From positions 1-26,059 of the forward strand of contig JAIESC010000175.1 of the NCBI GenBank assembly GCA_019746355.1: a stretch of DNA of 26,059 nt. The letters are read 5' to 3'. Position 1 is the first letter of the stretch. Every line of letters starts with the position of its first letter. Source of the stretch: Xanthobacteraceae bacterium. GTDB taxonomy: Bacteria; Pseudomonadota; Alphaproteobacteria; Rhizobiales; Xanthobacteraceae. Shown one piece after another: positions 16,975 to 26,059 of this stretch. The notes beneath the pieces are model-generated. The model was not told where the DNA came from and did not search any database. It worked only from the letters and a program-made list of their open reading frames with translations. The position numbers and the translations under genes are program-made.

Positions 16975-17003
16975 CATTTACGGCCCGCCTGGGGGAGAGT
17001 CAA
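16975..17003 (-). promoter_or_regulatory. putative sigma70-type promoter for tRNA-Ala
   Basis: On the minus strand TTGACT (17003-16998) and TAAATG (16980-16975) are spaced by 17 bases, close to the housekeeping consensus. Transcription would start near 16967, giving a leader of about 40 bases before the mature tRNA, which RNase P would remove. The pattern and position fit; transcription is not shown. Confidence 0.5.
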
Positions 17004-17092
17004 GAATGGGCCGGATCGGCCCGGCCTGCTTGGCTTGTTTGGGGGCATCCGAGCGGCTAGTTTCGCCGCGATTCATCAGGCCCGCCGCCCGC

Positions 17093-17383
17093 ATGCGCTC
17101 AGTTCTCTTCATCATCCTGCTCGTTCTCGACATTTACATCTGGCTCCTGATCGCCGCGGCGATCCTGTCGTGGCTGGTGGCCTTCAATGTGGTCAATTCG
17201 CGCAACCAGTTCGTGGCGATGGTTGGCGACTTCCTGTACCGGATCACCGAGCCGGTGCTGCGCCCGATCCGCAACGTCCTGCCCAATCTCGGCGGCATCG
17301 ACGTCTCGCCTGTGGTGCTGATCCTGATCATCATCCTGATCAAGGACATCATCGGTCGCTACATCTACCCCAACGTGTTCTGA
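17093..17383 (+). CDS. yggT: YggT family membrane protein
   Basis: This 96-aa protein has two long hydrophobic helices (about 3-32 and 70-90) separated by the family signature [20 protein letters not shown] at about 52-71. YggT proteins are small integral membrane proteins, sometimes linked to division, ion homeostasis or pilus functions, with no settled biochemical role. Here there is one YggT repeat, where enterobacterial versions have two. ATG 17093 is the start that leaves a clean N-terminal helix ([12 protein letters not shown]); its ribosome site is weak. It is followed 14 bases later by a DUF167/YggU gene, the classic yggT-yggU pairing, so co-transcription is likely. Confidence 0.85.
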   Translation: MRSVLFIILLVLDIYIWLLIAAAILSWLVAFNVVNSRNQFVAMVGDFLYRITEPVLRPIRNVLPNLGGIDVSPVVLILIIILIKDIIGRYIYPNVF

Positions 17384-17397
17384 CTTTGCGGGAGCCG

Positions 17398-17724
17398 ATG
17401 CGGCCTTCGGCGGTTCCCTGGACCGTCACGCCCGCCGGGCTCACGGTGACGGTCCGGCTGACGCCGCGCGGCGGGCGCGACGCGATCGACGGCATCGAAG
17501 CGCGCGCCGACGGCCAGTGCGTGCTGAAGGCGCGGGTGCGAGCCGCCGCAACCGAGGGTGAGGCCAACGCCGCGCTGACCGCGTTGCTGGCCCGCGCCGC
17601 CTCTGTCCCACCGCGCAGCGTTGCACTGGTGTCCGGCACCACGGCGCGCATCAAGCGCCTGACGATTGCGGGCCACGGCCCAACGCTGGCCGCCGCGCTG
17701 GAGAAGGCGTGCGGCGTGAGCTAG
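17398..17724 (+). CDS. DUF167/YggU family protein
   Basis: This 108-aa soluble protein belongs to the DUF167 (YggU) family. Diagnostic features are [16 protein letters not shown] near residue 20, the [22 protein letters not shown] helix in the middle, and the [15 protein letters not shown] segment matching the family's V-x-G-x-x-x-x-x-K-x-x-x-I motif. Function is unknown despite solved structures of relatives. ATG 17398 has GGGAG just upstream. It lies between yggT and folD and is probably in the same transcript (11 bases to folD). Confidence 0.87.
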   Translation: MRPSAVPWTVTPAGLTVTVRLTPRGGRDAIDGIEARADGQCVLKARVRAAATEGEANAALTALLARAASVPPRSVALVSGTTARIKRLTIAGHGPTLAAALEKACGVS

Positions 17725-17735
17725 ATACATTCTGC

Positions 17736-18623
17736 ATGACCGCACGCATCATCGACGGAAAGGCCATCGCAGGCGAGCTGCGCATCAAGGTCGCAGGCGA
17801 GGTGAAACGACTCGCTGCGCAGCACGGCATCACGCCGGGGCTCGCGGTCGTGCTCGCCGGCAACAATCCGGCGAGCGAGGCTTACGTCGGCAGCAAGGCG
17901 AAGACCACGGTCGAGATCGGCATGAAGTCGTTCGATCATCGCCTGCCGGACAGCGTCGGCCAGGACGAACTGCTCGCTCTTGTGAACAAGCTCAACGCCG
18001 ATCCGGCGGTGCACGGCATCCTGGTGCAACTGCCGCTGCCGAAGCAGATCGACGCGCAGCTCGTGCTGAACGCGATCGACCCGATGAAGGACGTGGACGG
18101 CTTTCATCCGGTCAATGCCGGGCGGCTTGCCTCGGGCCTTCCGGCGCTCGCGCCTTGCACGCCGCTCGGCTGCATCATTCTGGCGAAGTCCGTGCACGCG
18201 TCGCTCGCCGGGATGGACGCCGTGGTGATCGGCCGCTCCAACATCGTCGGCAAGCCGGTCACGCAACTGCTGCTCGCCGAGAACGCAACCGTCACCGTCG
18301 CCCATTCGAAAACCCGCGATCTGCCGGCGGTCTGCCGCCGGGCGGATTTGCTGGTTGCCGCGATCGGCCGGCCGGAAATGGTGCGCGGCGACTGGATCAA
18401 GCCCGGCGCGACCGTGATCGACGTCGGCATCAACCGGGTGCCGGGCCAGGCTTCGGGCAAATCGAAGCTGGTCGGCGATGTGAACTTCGCCGAGGCGTCG
18501 CTGGTTGCGGGCGCGATCACCCCGGTTCCCGGCGGCGTCGGGCCGATGACCATTGCCTGCCTGATGGTCAACACTGTGCGCGCGGCTTGCGCGATTCACG
18601 GGCTGCCCGCGCCGGCGGTCTGA
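17736..18623 (+). CDS. folD: bifunctional methylenetetrahydrofolate dehydrogenase/cyclohydrolase FolD
   Basis: This 295-aa cytoplasmic enzyme interconverts 5,10-methylene-THF, methenyl-THF and 10-formyl-THF with NADP, supplying one-carbon units for purines and formylmethionine. The family signatures are all present: [15 protein letters not shown] with active-site Lys54/Lys56, the substrate loop [20 protein letters not shown], the cofactor motif [17 protein letters not shown], and the terminal [10 protein letters not shown]. The length is normal. ATG 17736 has no clear ribosome site, but the gene starts 11 bases after the DUF167 stop, so coupling may bring ribosomes. Confidence 0.96.
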   Translation: MTARIIDGKAIAGELRIKVAGEVKRLAAQHGITPGLAVVLAGNNPASEAYVGSKAKTTVEIGMKSFDHRLPDSVGQDELLALVNKLNADPAVHGILVQLPLPKQIDAQLVLNAIDPMKDVDGFHPVNAGRLASGLPALAPCTPLGCIILAKSVHASLAGMDAVVIGRSNIVGKPVTQLLLAENATVTVAHSKTRDLPAVCRRADLLVAAIGRPEMVRGDWIKPGATVIDVGINRVPGQASGKSKLVGDVNFAEASLVAGAITPVPGGVGPMTIACLMVNTVRAACAIHGLPAPAV

Positions 18624-18673
18624 TCGCTTGAACCTCGGCGCTTTCGCGCGCGCCCGACAACACGGCAGCGACG

Positions 18674-18728
18674 ATGTGCCACGCGCCGTATCGCAACGCC
18701 ACTTCTGGCTCTGATCGCTCTCACTGCG
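18674..18728 (+). other. apparent out-of-frame signal-peptide start of the next gene
   Basis: The frame of the next gene, read upstream of 18729, encodes an excellent signal peptide (ATRRIATPLLALIALTALAG, then SAIA-Q), yet no ATG, GTG or TTG lies in that frame between the folD stop and 18729. An ATG at 18674 is offset by exactly one base: without T18677 the frame would read Met-Ala-Thr-Arg-Arg and continue into the signal peptide. This suggests a one-base insertion, natural or a sequencing error. Confidence 0.5.
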
Positions 18729-19295
18729 TTGGCCGGGAGCGCGATAGCGCAACCGGCCGGTTCCGCCAATCCCGTCGAACGCGCTTATACGACGCTCGAT
18801 CTGACGAAGTGCAGCCACAAGCGCGGCCGTCAACTCGAGGATTACGGCTCGTGGCGCTGCGCCGGCCACGGCGGCAACTTCGTCTTCATCAGCGCCGGCG
18901 ACCAGCGCACGTACATCAGCTATGGTCCGAAGCCCGCCGACACTGTGGCGGCAAGCGAAACGCTCGCCGCGTTCAACAGCGCGGGCAAGACCATCGAGTG
19001 GCGGATCGAGCGCAAAAACGGCAAGCCGACCCCGTTTGCGACCATCCTGCGCTGGAACACGACGGTGCCGCAGGACAACGGCGATATCGTGCGCGGTCAG
19101 GTGCTGGTGGTGACGCGGCTTGGCCCCGGCGGCGTCTGCCACGTCGGCTATGTCGACGGCCGCGCCAACCCGGACGCCAATGAGCTCGCGGTGCAGCTCG
19201 CCGACACCCGCGCCCGCAGCTTCAAGTGCGGCAAGGACAAGCCAGCGATCGTCGGCGAGAAAGGCCCCGGCTTCAGCGGCCCGTACAACGAATAG
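18729..19295 (+). CDS. secreted cysteine-containing protein of unknown function (5' end apparently frameshifted)
   Basis: The usable frame starts at TTG 18729 (188 codons), but this would cut off most of an obvious signal peptide encoded just upstream, so the true start is probably ATG 18674 with a one-base error between. The mature protein, after A-I-A|Q, is about 178 residues with four cysteines: TKCSHKRG, WRCAGHGG, GVCHVGY and SFKCGKD. Such spacing suggests two disulfides in the periplasm. The middle (TIEWRIERKNGKPTPFATIL) looks like a beta-strand-rich domain. I do not recognise the family; similar exported orphans occur in Bradyrhizobium relatives. It converges with the GNAT gene across a shared terminator. 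Confidence 0.65.
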   Translation: MAGSAIAQPAGSANPVERAYTTLDLTKCSHKRGRQLEDYGSWRCAGHGGNFVFISAGDQRTYISYGPKPADTVAASETLAAFNSAGKTIEWRIERKNGKPTPFATILRWNTTVPQDNGDIVRGQVLVVTRLGPGGVCHVGYVDGRANPDANELAVQLADTRARSFKCGKDKPAIVGEKGPGFSGPYNE

Positions 19296-19299
19296 CCGC

Positions 19300-19331
19300 A
19301 AAAAAACAAAAAGCCCGGCAGGGCCGGGCTT
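19300..19331 (-). terminator. intrinsic terminator for the GNAT gene
   Basis: A 9-bp perfect stem, AAGCCCGGC (19311-19319) with GCCGGGCTT (19323-19331) and a three-base loop, is followed on the minus strand by a long T-tract broken by one G. This is a textbook intrinsic terminator for the minus-strand gene ending at 19355. It also lies just past the plus-strand gene ending at 19295 and may work weakly in that direction. Confidence 0.85.
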
Positions 19332-19354
19332 GCATTCGATCAGCTCAATTCAAT

Positions 19355-19864
19355 TCAGTTGTTCCAGGCAAAGGCGACCTTTTCCAGGTTGCGTTCGCCG
19401 AACCGCTCCGACGATCGCGCCACCGCCTTGCCGCCGAGCGCCTTGTAGAACTCCACCGCCGGTCCGTTGTCGGCCAGCGCCCAGATCACCAGGCTCTTCA
19501 AACCGCTCTGCGCCAGATCGCGCCGCGCCGAGGTGAACAGGCGGCGGCCGAAGCCGAGTCCCTGATACTCCGGCCGCAGATAAAGCTCGTAGATCTCGCC
19601 GTCATAGAACAGGCTGCGCGCGCGATTGCGTCCGTAGTTCGCGTAGCCCGCGACCTTGTCACCGAAGGCGAAGATGGCGATGCGGCTGCCCTTGCGGATC
19701 GCGCTGTCCCACCAGTCGGGACCGCGGCGCATGATCAGCTTCTCGAGCTCGATCGCCGGGATCACGCCCTGATAGGCTGCCCGCCAAGCCTCATCGTGAG
19801 TCTCGGCGACCGCGGCTGCGTCGGACGACTTCGCCCGGCGAATCTCGATCAGGACAGTGCTCAT
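19355..19864 (-). CDS. GNAT-family N-acetyltransferase
   Basis: This 169-aa protein has the Gcn5-related acetyltransferase fold. Motif A, the acetyl-CoA pyrophosphate loop, is RPEYQGLGFGRRLF at about 97-110 (Q-x-x-G-x-G), preceded by the strand EIYELYL. Motif B appears as LKSLVIWALADNGPAVEFYKALGG. The N-terminus (IEIRRAKSSDAAAVAETHDEAWRAAY) is typical of the family. Acetyl-CoA would be the donor; the acceptor cannot be deduced. ATG 19864 gives the usual family N-terminus; no strong ribosome site precedes it. It is divergent from the secreted hydrolase gene across an A/T-rich gap and ends at a strong terminator. Confidence 0.87.
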   Translation of the reverse strand: MSTVLIEIRRAKSSDAAAVAETHDEAWRAAYQGVIPAIELEKLIMRRGPDWWDSAIRKGSRIAIFAFGDKVAGYANYGRNRARSLFYDGEIYELYLRPEYQGLGFGRRLFTSARRDLAQSGLKSLVIWALADNGPAVEFYKALGGKAVARSSERFGERNLEKVAFAWNN

Positions 19865-20016
19865 GTGTGGATATGAGCAAGCGATTCCGCGGCCTTCAAG
19901 CCTGTTGTTTAATAAACGGGTAACGATGTGGATTAGTGGCTGCACTTTGTACGCATGCAAACCTCCGGTTCCGCGCAAATCGGCATGTTGGCTGGGTTTG
20001 CCGGGATGTGGCTCCG

Positions 20017-20895
20017 ATGACACGCAACGGATTGAAATTGCTGCTTTCATTCGCTGCGTTGCTGCTCTTCGGCGTCGAATCGCCGCGCGCGCAGGTGCCG
20101 ATCGGTCCACAGGGCCCGGAAGAGGGGGTGATTCGCGGGCAAAACTGGCTCATTCCGGCACAGGACCGAATCACTCTGATGCGCGCGCGCGTGTTTCGTC
20201 CGGCCGGTGCCGGTCCGTTTCCGCTGGCGGTGATCGCGCACGGCTCGACCCAAAATGAGATTCGCCGGGCGGAGTTTCGTGCGCCGCAATATCCGGCACT
20301 GACCGAATGGCTGGTCGCGCGCGGCTATGCGGTCGCGGTGCCGCAGCGGCCGGGACATGGCGAGACCGGCGGTCCGTACTACGAGGCGCAGGGCGGCTGC
20401 GCCAACGCGGACTATGCCAGGGCCGGGCAGGGCGCCGCGTCGAGCATCGCGGCGGCGATCGACTTTCTCTCGCGGCAGGCGTTCGTAAAAAAGTCCGGTG
20501 CGGTGGCGCTCGGTCATTCCGCTGGCGGCTGGGGGGTGCTGTCGCTGACGACGCACGCGTTGCGCCCGCTCGCGGGGGTCGTCGCGTTTGCCCCGAGGCT
20601 CGGCGGACGTGCCGACGATGTCGCGGGCAAGAACTGCGCGCCGGATCGTCTCGTTGCGGCGTCGAGAACCTTTGGCGAGAAGGCGCGCGTACCGGCGCTT
20701 TGGCTTTACGCCAAGAACGAAAGCTATTTTTCGCCGGCGCTGTCGAAGCGGATGGCCGACGCGTTTCGCGCGGGTGGCGGGCGCGGCGCATACGAGCTGC
20801 TGCCCGCGGTGGGATCGGATGGGCACGAGCTGGTTTTCGCGCCCGCCACGGGCTGGGGCGCGGCACTGGAGCGCTTCCTCAGAAGCCTTCGCTAG
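20017..20895 (+). CDS. secreted alpha/beta hydrolase (dienelactone hydrolase-like)
   Basis: This 292-aa protein begins with a Sec signal (hydrophobic 7-20, probable cleavage after PRA about residue 25), so it should be periplasmic or exported. The alpha/beta-hydrolase features are an oxyanion-hole strand AVIAHGSTQN (71-80), the nucleophile elbow GHSAGG with Ser168, a probable acid Glu235 in YAKNESYF (many relatives have Asp), and His270 in SDGHELV. Two cysteines (128 and 207) could pair. The substrate is unknown; esterase, peptidase or lactonase activity is possible. ATG 20017 is chosen because it starts the signal peptide cleanly. Confidence 0.82.
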   Translation: MTRNGLKLLLSFAALLLFGVESPRAQVPIGPQGPEEGVIRGQNWLIPAQDRITLMRARVFRPAGAGPFPLAVIAHGSTQNEIRRAEFRAPQYPALTEWLVARGYAVAVPQRPGHGETGGPYYEAQGGCANADYARAGQGAASSIAAAIDFLSRQAFVKKSGAVALGHSAGGWGVLSLTTHALRPLAGVVAFAPRLGGRADDVAGKNCAPDRLVAASRTFGEKARVPALWLYAKNESYFSPALSKRMADAFRAGGGRGAYELLPAVGSDGHELVFAPATGWGAALERFLRSLR

Positions 20896-20988
20896 CGCGA
20901 TCCCGGCGTCCGCCCGCTATCCGGCTTCGCGGCAACATGCTGTAGTTGCACCGTTGGAAGGCTGAAACTCTTTTCACGGGGGCACTTC

Positions 20989-21354
20989 ATGAAGAGCATT
21001 GTGACGGCATTGGCCACCGCCGCGATGGCGGCTTGTCTTGCAACTCCCGCCTCGGCCCAGAATGTCGGCGGCCGCTATCAGGTCACCGGCACGAATTTCA
21101 ACGGCTCGCCCTATTCCGGCACGGCCGAGATCACGATGATCGGCAACAACTGTCGGATCGCCTGGGTGACCGGCGCCACCACCTCGCGTGGCGTCTGCAT
21201 GCGCAAAGCGAGAGCCTTCACCGCGGCCTATGTGCTGACCGGCCAGGTCGGCGTGGTGATCTACGAAATCAAGTCCGATGGGTCGCTCGATGGTCAGTGG
21301 GCCCTCGCCGACCAGAACGGCGTCGGCACCGAGCGGCTCATTCCGATCCGCTGA
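20989..21354 (+). CDS. small secreted protein of unknown function
   Basis: This 121-aa protein has a clear Sec signal (MKSIVTALATAAMAACLATP, cleavage after ASA at about residue 23) and a strong G-rich ribosome site (GGGGG) upstream of ATG 20989. The mature part of about 98 residues looks all-beta, with Gly-rich turns (GGRYQVTGTNFNGSPYSGTA) and two cysteines (NNCRIAW, GVCMRK) that probably form a disulfide. The pattern is reminiscent of small lipocalin-like or beta-barrel periplasmic proteins, but I do not recognise the family. It stops 12 bases from the convergent typA stop with no terminator between. Confidence 0.75.
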   Translation: MKSIVTALATAAMAACLATPASAQNVGGRYQVTGTNFNGSPYSGTAEITMIGNNCRIAWVTGATTSRGVCMRKARAFTAAYVLTGQVGVVIYEIKSDGSLDGQWALADQNGVGTERLIPIR

Positions 21355-21366
21355 GCGCGCGACGCA

Positions 21367-23193
<1,827 letters not shown>

Positions 23194-23269
23194 AAGGGTG
23201 TCCAAAAGCCGTCGCGGGCCCTTAGGTGGCCCGCGGGTGGCGCCGAATCCGGATGCTTGGTTGCGGCGC

Positions 23270-23297
23270 AATATAGCTATCACCCGGCGCGAAGCAA
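23270..23297 (-). promoter_or_regulatory. putative typA promoter
   Basis: On the minus strand TTGCTT (23297-23292) and TATATT (23275-23270) are separated by 16 bases, in a locally A/T-rich patch of an otherwise G/C-rich gap. Transcription would begin near 23263 and give a leader of about 70 bases before typA. It is a reasonable sigma70-like match, without experimental support. Confidence 0.4.
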
Positions 23298-23354
23298 CCG
23301 CAGCGGCAGTCCCCGCGATCCGCCGGTTAACGGCGGCCAGGCCGGCAAAAAACC

Positions 23355-24473
23355 TTAAGAAACTCCGGCCGAACGGCTCCATGGCCCGAACCGGAACCGG
23401 TCCGGGAACGCCTCGCGCACCATCAGCATCTCGCCGATCGTCTCGGCCGTGATCAGTCCCTTGAGCCGGCCCTCGGCATCGACCACGCCGACCGCCGGGG
23501 CCGATTGCTCCTGCAGCACGCGGAAGGCCTCGTCGAGACAACTGCGGTGGCCGACCGTCGGGATCGGGCTCATGGCGTCGGCGACGGCGCTGTCCGGCCC
23601 GCGCTCCTTCAAAGCCTTGATCAACTCGTTGCGTCCCAGCGCGCCCACCGGCTGGCCTGCGCCATCGACCACGGGAAATTCGTTCTGGCTGGTGCGCAGC
23701 AGGAGATCGACCGCTGCGTCGATCGTCGCGTCCGGGGCAAGCGTTGCAAACTGCGTCATCATCGCCGCGCCGGTCGGCACGCCGCGCGACATGGCGCGCA
23801 CGGCCACGAGCTGCGCTTCGGAGGCTGCGGCGAGATAGACGAAGATCGCAATGAAAATCAGCAGCGGATTGCCGAACAGGCCGATGAATCCCAGCACGAA
23901 GGCCGCGAACTGACCGATCGAGGCGGCGATTTCGGTCGCCCGCGTGTAGCCGAGCCGGCTCGCCAGCGCCGCCCGCAGCACCCGGCCGCCGTCCATCGGA
24001 AACGCCGGTATCATGTTGAACAGCACGAGGAACACGTTCACCACCGCCAGTCGATCGATCAGCGACACCGAGCCTTTGCCGACGCTGGCGAGGTTGCTTC
24101 CGTCAAGCGAGGCGCCGAACAACAGCACGAGCACGGCCGCGATCGCGACGTTCACGGCGGGCCCCGCGACGGCCACCAGGAACTCCTCGAACGGCTTTTC
24201 CGGAATGCGCTCGAGTTGCGCCACGCCGCCGATCGGCAACAGCGTCACGGTCGGCGTGGTGACACCGAAGCGCCGCGCCATGAAGATATGGCCGAACTCG
24301 TGCGCCACGACGCAAGCAAACAGCAGCAGCATGAAGGCCAGCGATTCCCAAGCCGCGCTCGGACCGCCCGAGACGTAGCTCGCGAAGAAAATCCAGACCA
24401 GGAACAGCAGGAACGTGACATGCAGCCGGATGGCCGTACCGGCAATCGAACCGATGCTGAATGACCAGCCCAT
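23355..24473 (-). CDS. site-2 protease family zinc metalloprotease with CBS domains (M50)
   Basis: This 372-aa integral membrane protein is an M50B-type intramembrane metalloprotease of the Rv2869/SpoIVFB-CBS kind. The zinc site is HEFGH at 58-62 with the distal [11 protein letters not shown] at 153-163 (Asp161 the third ligand). Five or six hydrophobic helices span residues 10-225. Two CBS domains follow (about 240-365), which in relatives bind adenine nucleotides and control activity. Such proteases cleave transmembrane proteins, for example anti-sigma factors; no target is obvious here. ATG 24473 follows GAGG at good spacing. It diverges from phhB and lies 161 bases upstream of typA. Confidence 0.93.
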   Translation of the reverse strand: MGWSFSIGSIAGTAIRLHVTFLLFLVWIFFASYVSGGPSAAWESLAFMLLLFACVVAHEFGHIFMARRFGVTTPTVTLLPIGGVAQLERIPEKPFEEFLVAVAGPAVNVAIAAVLVLLFGASLDGSNLASVGKGSVSLIDRLAVVNVFLVLFNMIPAFPMDGGRVLRAALASRLGYTRATEIAASIGQFAAFVLGFIGLFGNPLLIFIAIFVYLAAASEAQLVAVRAMSRGVPTGAAMMTQFATLAPDATIDAAVDLLLRTSQNEFPVVDGAGQPVGALGRNELIKALKERGPDSAVADAMSPIPTVGHRSCLDEAFRVLQEQSAPAVGVVDAEGRLKGLITAETIGEMLMVREAFPDRFRFGPWSRSAGVS

Positions 24474-24584
24474 GGAAGCCTCGCTGTTCCGCCACCCATC
24501 GGAAACTTAAGCCGTTCCGGTGCTTTTACGAGGGTCAGCCGGCAATTTCGCCGCTACAATGCCGCTCAAACGAGGGTGAAGGAG

Positions 24585-24878
24585 ATGGCACAGAAGCTCA
24601 CCGGACAAGCCCGCGTCGACGCGCTCCGCAAGCTTGGCGGCTGGAGCGAGGTTTCCGGCCGGGATGCCATCAGCAAGACGTTCGTGTTCAAGGATTTCAA
24701 CCAGGCGTTCGGCTTCATGACGCGGGCAGCGCTGGTCGCGGAAAAGATGGATCATCATCCGGAGTGGTTCAACGTCTACAAGACCGTGGACGTGACGCTT
24801 GCGACCCACGACGCCGGCGGCGTCACCGAGCTTGACGTCAAGCTCGCCGCGGAAATGGACCGGCTGGCCGGCATCTAG
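24585..24878 (+). CDS. phhB: pterin-4a-carbinolamine dehydratase (PCD/DCoH)
   Basis: This 97-aa enzyme dehydrates 4a-hydroxytetrahydrobiopterin, recycling the pterin cofactor of aromatic amino acid hydroxylases. The family signature is complete: [20 protein letters not shown] with His57 and His58, then His75 in [12 protein letters not shown] and Asp84. The length is normal. ATG 24585 has GAGGG eight bases upstream; GTG 24576 is in frame but less likely. No hydroxylase gene is near, which is common, since PCD-like proteins also serve molybdopterin or folate metabolism. A palindromic repeat starts at the last base of its stop codon. Confidence 0.95.
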   Translation: MAQKLTGQARVDALRKLGGWSEVSGRDAISKTFVFKDFNQAFGFMTRAALVAEKMDHHPEWFNVYKTVDVTLATHDAGGVTELDVKLAAEMDRLAGI

Positions 24879-24962
24879 CGCATAGCCGTCCGAAGGACGG
24901 CGTCGCTTCGCTCGCCTATGTCCCGGAAAAGTGGGCACCGGTTTTCCGACAAGGATATGCGC
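24878..24962. repeat. mosaic palindromic repeat, copy 2 with inserted hairpin module
   Basis: Bases 24920-24962 match 4460-4502 at 40 of 43 positions. The outer arm GCGCAT (24878-24883) is separated from that block by a 36-base insert (24884-24919) containing a perfect 7-bp hairpin, GCCGTCC (24885-24891) with GGACGGC (24895-24901). So the copy is a repeat with a second module placed inside its left arm. Both copies begin on the last base of a stop codon. Confidence 0.75.
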
Positions 24963-25040
24963 AAACGCAGCGGCCTCTTGCCGCCGGCCCCGGTCATGAC
25001 CATCTGATGGCCGGCGCGATTGCGCCAAGGGGACCAAACC

Positions 25041-25418
25041 ATGCGGTTTGCACGCGCTGCGGCGATGAACGACGACGAGCGGTTCAAGCGGGACGAAGCC
25101 ACCGTGCTTCGCGATTTCTGGGGCAAGTTCCAAAGGCTTGCCGCGCACATCCCGTTCGCGGAGGACCTGCTCACCGCCCACTATTGCGCGTTCGACCGCG
25201 CCACGCCGAGCCACGTGCGCTTCGCACTGATCGGTGCGCTCGCCTATTTCATCTCGCCGCTCGATCTTCTGCCGGACCTGCTGCCGATCCTTGGCCTGAC
25301 CGACGACGCCGCGGTCCTCGCCGGCGTGGTGCGGATGGTCTGGGGCAATATCAAGCCTGAGCATCGCGACGCCGCCCGGATAACGCTCGAGCGTCTGAAG
25401 CAGGCGCCCAAGGCGTAG
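25041..25418 (+). CDS. DUF1232 (YkvA-like) protein
   Basis: This 125-aa protein has the DUF1232 signature, a hydrophobic helix followed by an acidic motif: ALAYFISPLDLLPDLLPILG at about 66-85, then LTDDAAVL. The N-terminal half is charged and helical. DUF1232 proteins are small and probably membrane-associated, with unknown function. ATG 25041 follows AAGGGGA at good spacing, favouring it over longer in-frame starts. It lies after phhB, with the mosaic repeat and about 80 further bases between. Confidence 0.87.
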   Translation: MRFARAAAMNDDERFKRDEATVLRDFWGKFQRLAAHIPFAEDLLTAHYCAFDRATPSHVRFALIGALAYFISPLDLLPDLLPILGLTDDAAVLAGVVRMVWGNIKPEHRDAARITLERLKQAPKA

Positions 25419-25445
25419 GCGCAAGTCCAACTCAACCCAAGGGAA

Positions 25446-25478
25446 GCAAAAGCTAGAACCCCGGCGCTGGGCCGGGGC
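25446..25478 (-). terminator. probable intrinsic terminator
   Basis: CCCCGGC (25459-25465) and GCCGGGG (25471-25477) form a perfect 7-bp stem with a five-base loop. On the minus strand a T-containing tail (TTCTAGCTTTTGC) follows, so it would best terminate the possible minus-strand peptide gene at 25491-25595. It also lies about 40 bases past the DUF1232 stop. Confidence 0.5.
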
Positions 25479-25490
25479 TCTCTCTGTCGA

Positions 25491-25595
25491 CTACTGCGTC
25501 ACGACCGGCGGGTTCATCGCCATCTCGGCGGTGCAGCGGTCCTCGAAGACCACCGCGACAGCGGCCAGGGCCAACATGGCGGACTTGCGAAGCAT
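25491..25595 (-). CDS. possible 34-aa signal-peptide-like small protein
   Basis: A 34-codon frame begins at ATG 25595 with AAAGG about nine bases upstream and ends in TAG, 13 bases before a hairpin terminator. The peptide opens MLRKSAMLALAAVAVV, a typical basic-plus-hydrophobic export signal, then has an acidic turn and one cysteine. It could be a tiny exported peptide, or the remnant of a secreted protein gene whose mature part has been lost. No family is recognised; the terminator in the right place is the main support. Confidence 0.35.
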   Translation of the reverse strand: MLRKSAMLALAAVAVVFEDRCTAEMAMNPPVVTQ

Positions 25596-25869
25596 GACAC
25601 TCTGCCTTTGTTGATCCTGGACTGCGTCCTGTGCGGATCGTTGATTGCCTATCCGCGGCATTGGTCGGCAGCCGGTTCCAGAGGTTCAGTGCGTCGGTGC
25701 GACAAAATGCTGAAAGTCCAAGGATAAACGGGCGTTCACGTGAGGCCGGGCAATCCATTCATCGCGCATGAAGCGCGCCCGATCGCATGCGACCGAAGGG
25801 CTTGCTGCGGGAGGCAGATCGGCGCGTGCAGGCGCGCGCTGCTCGACGAGCTGGCTTCGTGAGCCCGCT

Positions 25870-26059
25870 CTAAGGCTTCAGCACCACCTTGCCCATCACC
25901 TTGCGGCCGGCGATGTCGTTCAGCGCGCGCGCCGCATCGGCCAGCCGATAGGCAGCATGAACATGCCCGCTGATTTTGCCCTCGGCGCACCAGCGCATGA
26001 GGTCGGCGGTGTTCTCGCGATGGCCGTCCGGATCGCGCTCGGTCCATGAGCCCCAGAAC
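25870..26059 (-). CDS. zinc-binding-type alcohol dehydrogenase / NADPH:quinone oxidoreductase family, C-terminal fragment
   Basis: The minus strand reads in from the window edge and ends in TAG at 25872-25870, giving 62 residues of C-terminus. The segment RENTADLMRWCAEGKISGHV, followed by AYRLADAARALNDIAGRKVMGKVVLKP, is the characteristic end of medium-chain dehydrogenase/reductase proteins of the quinone oxidoreductase type, where the final strand packs against the catalytic domain. The active-site and cofactor motifs lie outside the window, so zinc dependence and substrate cannot be judged. Confidence 0.8.
   Translation of the reverse strand, partial: FWGSWTERDPDGHRENTADLMRWCAEGKISGHVHAAYRLADAARALNDIAGRKVMGKVVLKP

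Noticed and set aside
23194..23541. N-terminal extension of typA to 724 residues
   Set aside because: The extension would overlap the end of the protease gene, cross a plausible promoter, and is absent from the usual TypA layout, which starts MKLRNVAIIAH.
24555..24560. TACAAT as a -10 box for phhB
   Set aside because: No -35-like hexamer lies at a suitable distance and there is no extended -10 TG.
25768..26049. 93-codon plus-strand open frame near the right edge
   Set aside because: It is antisense to the clear C-terminus of an alcohol dehydrogenase family gene and has a biased composition.

Overview
The window reads as chromosomal DNA of a high-GC alphaproteobacterium, most likely Hyphomicrobiales (Rhizobiales) near Bradyrhizobium, Rhodopseudomonas or Pseudolabrys. 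Pointers to this are strong G/C third-position bias, the tad/cpa gene style, an HWE-family histidine kinase, and intergenic palindromic repeats of the sort scattered through those genomes. The placement is inference from gene content; no comparison was run. The gene content is mostly ordinary chromosomal material, and I see no phage, transposase, CRISPR array or defence island.

Positions 1-6904 hold most of a Tad (tight adherence, type IVc) pilus locus: the tail of secretin cpaC, a small lipoprotein where cpaD is expected, cpaE, cpaF, tadB and tadC. A Pro/Ala-rich membrane-anchored protein on the minus strand abuts tadC, and a TadD-like TPR lipoprotein follows. Two different palindromic repeat elements sit inside the operon, at cpaF/tadB and tadB/tadC. 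Positions 6990-12067 hold a TerB-fold protein overlapping a short-chain dehydrogenase, a class I glutamine amidotransferase, a convergent MFS exporter and a PAS-PAS-HWE sensor kinase.

Positions 12071-16599 (minus strand) form a tightly coupled three-gene operon for a molybdopterin oxidoreductase, a four-cluster Fe-S subunit and a DmsC-type membrane anchor. The catalytic subunit has no Tat signal, which fits a cytoplasm-facing, quinone-linked enzyme. The best match by memory is sulfite dehydrogenase SoeABC. A tRNA-Ala(CGC) with a recognisable upstream promoter follows.

Positions 17093-18623 hold yggT, a DUF167/YggU gene and folD. Positions 18674-21354 hold small exported or accessory proteins: a secreted protein whose start region looks frameshifted, a GNAT acetyltransferase, a secreted alpha/beta hydrolase and a second secreted orphan. 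Positions 21367-24473 (minus) carry typA/bipA and a site-2 protease with CBS domains. The end holds phhB, a mosaic repeat, a DUF1232 gene, a possible 34-aa peptide gene and the 3' end of an alcohol dehydrogenase/quinone oxidoreductase.

No gene-free stretch exceeds 300 bases. The largest are 25596-25869, where I see nothing convincing; 16600-16851, with one perfect hairpin; 6042-6280, with two GTTAAC sites; 10367-10594, with one possible small ORF; and 3272-3485, which is mostly a repeat element.
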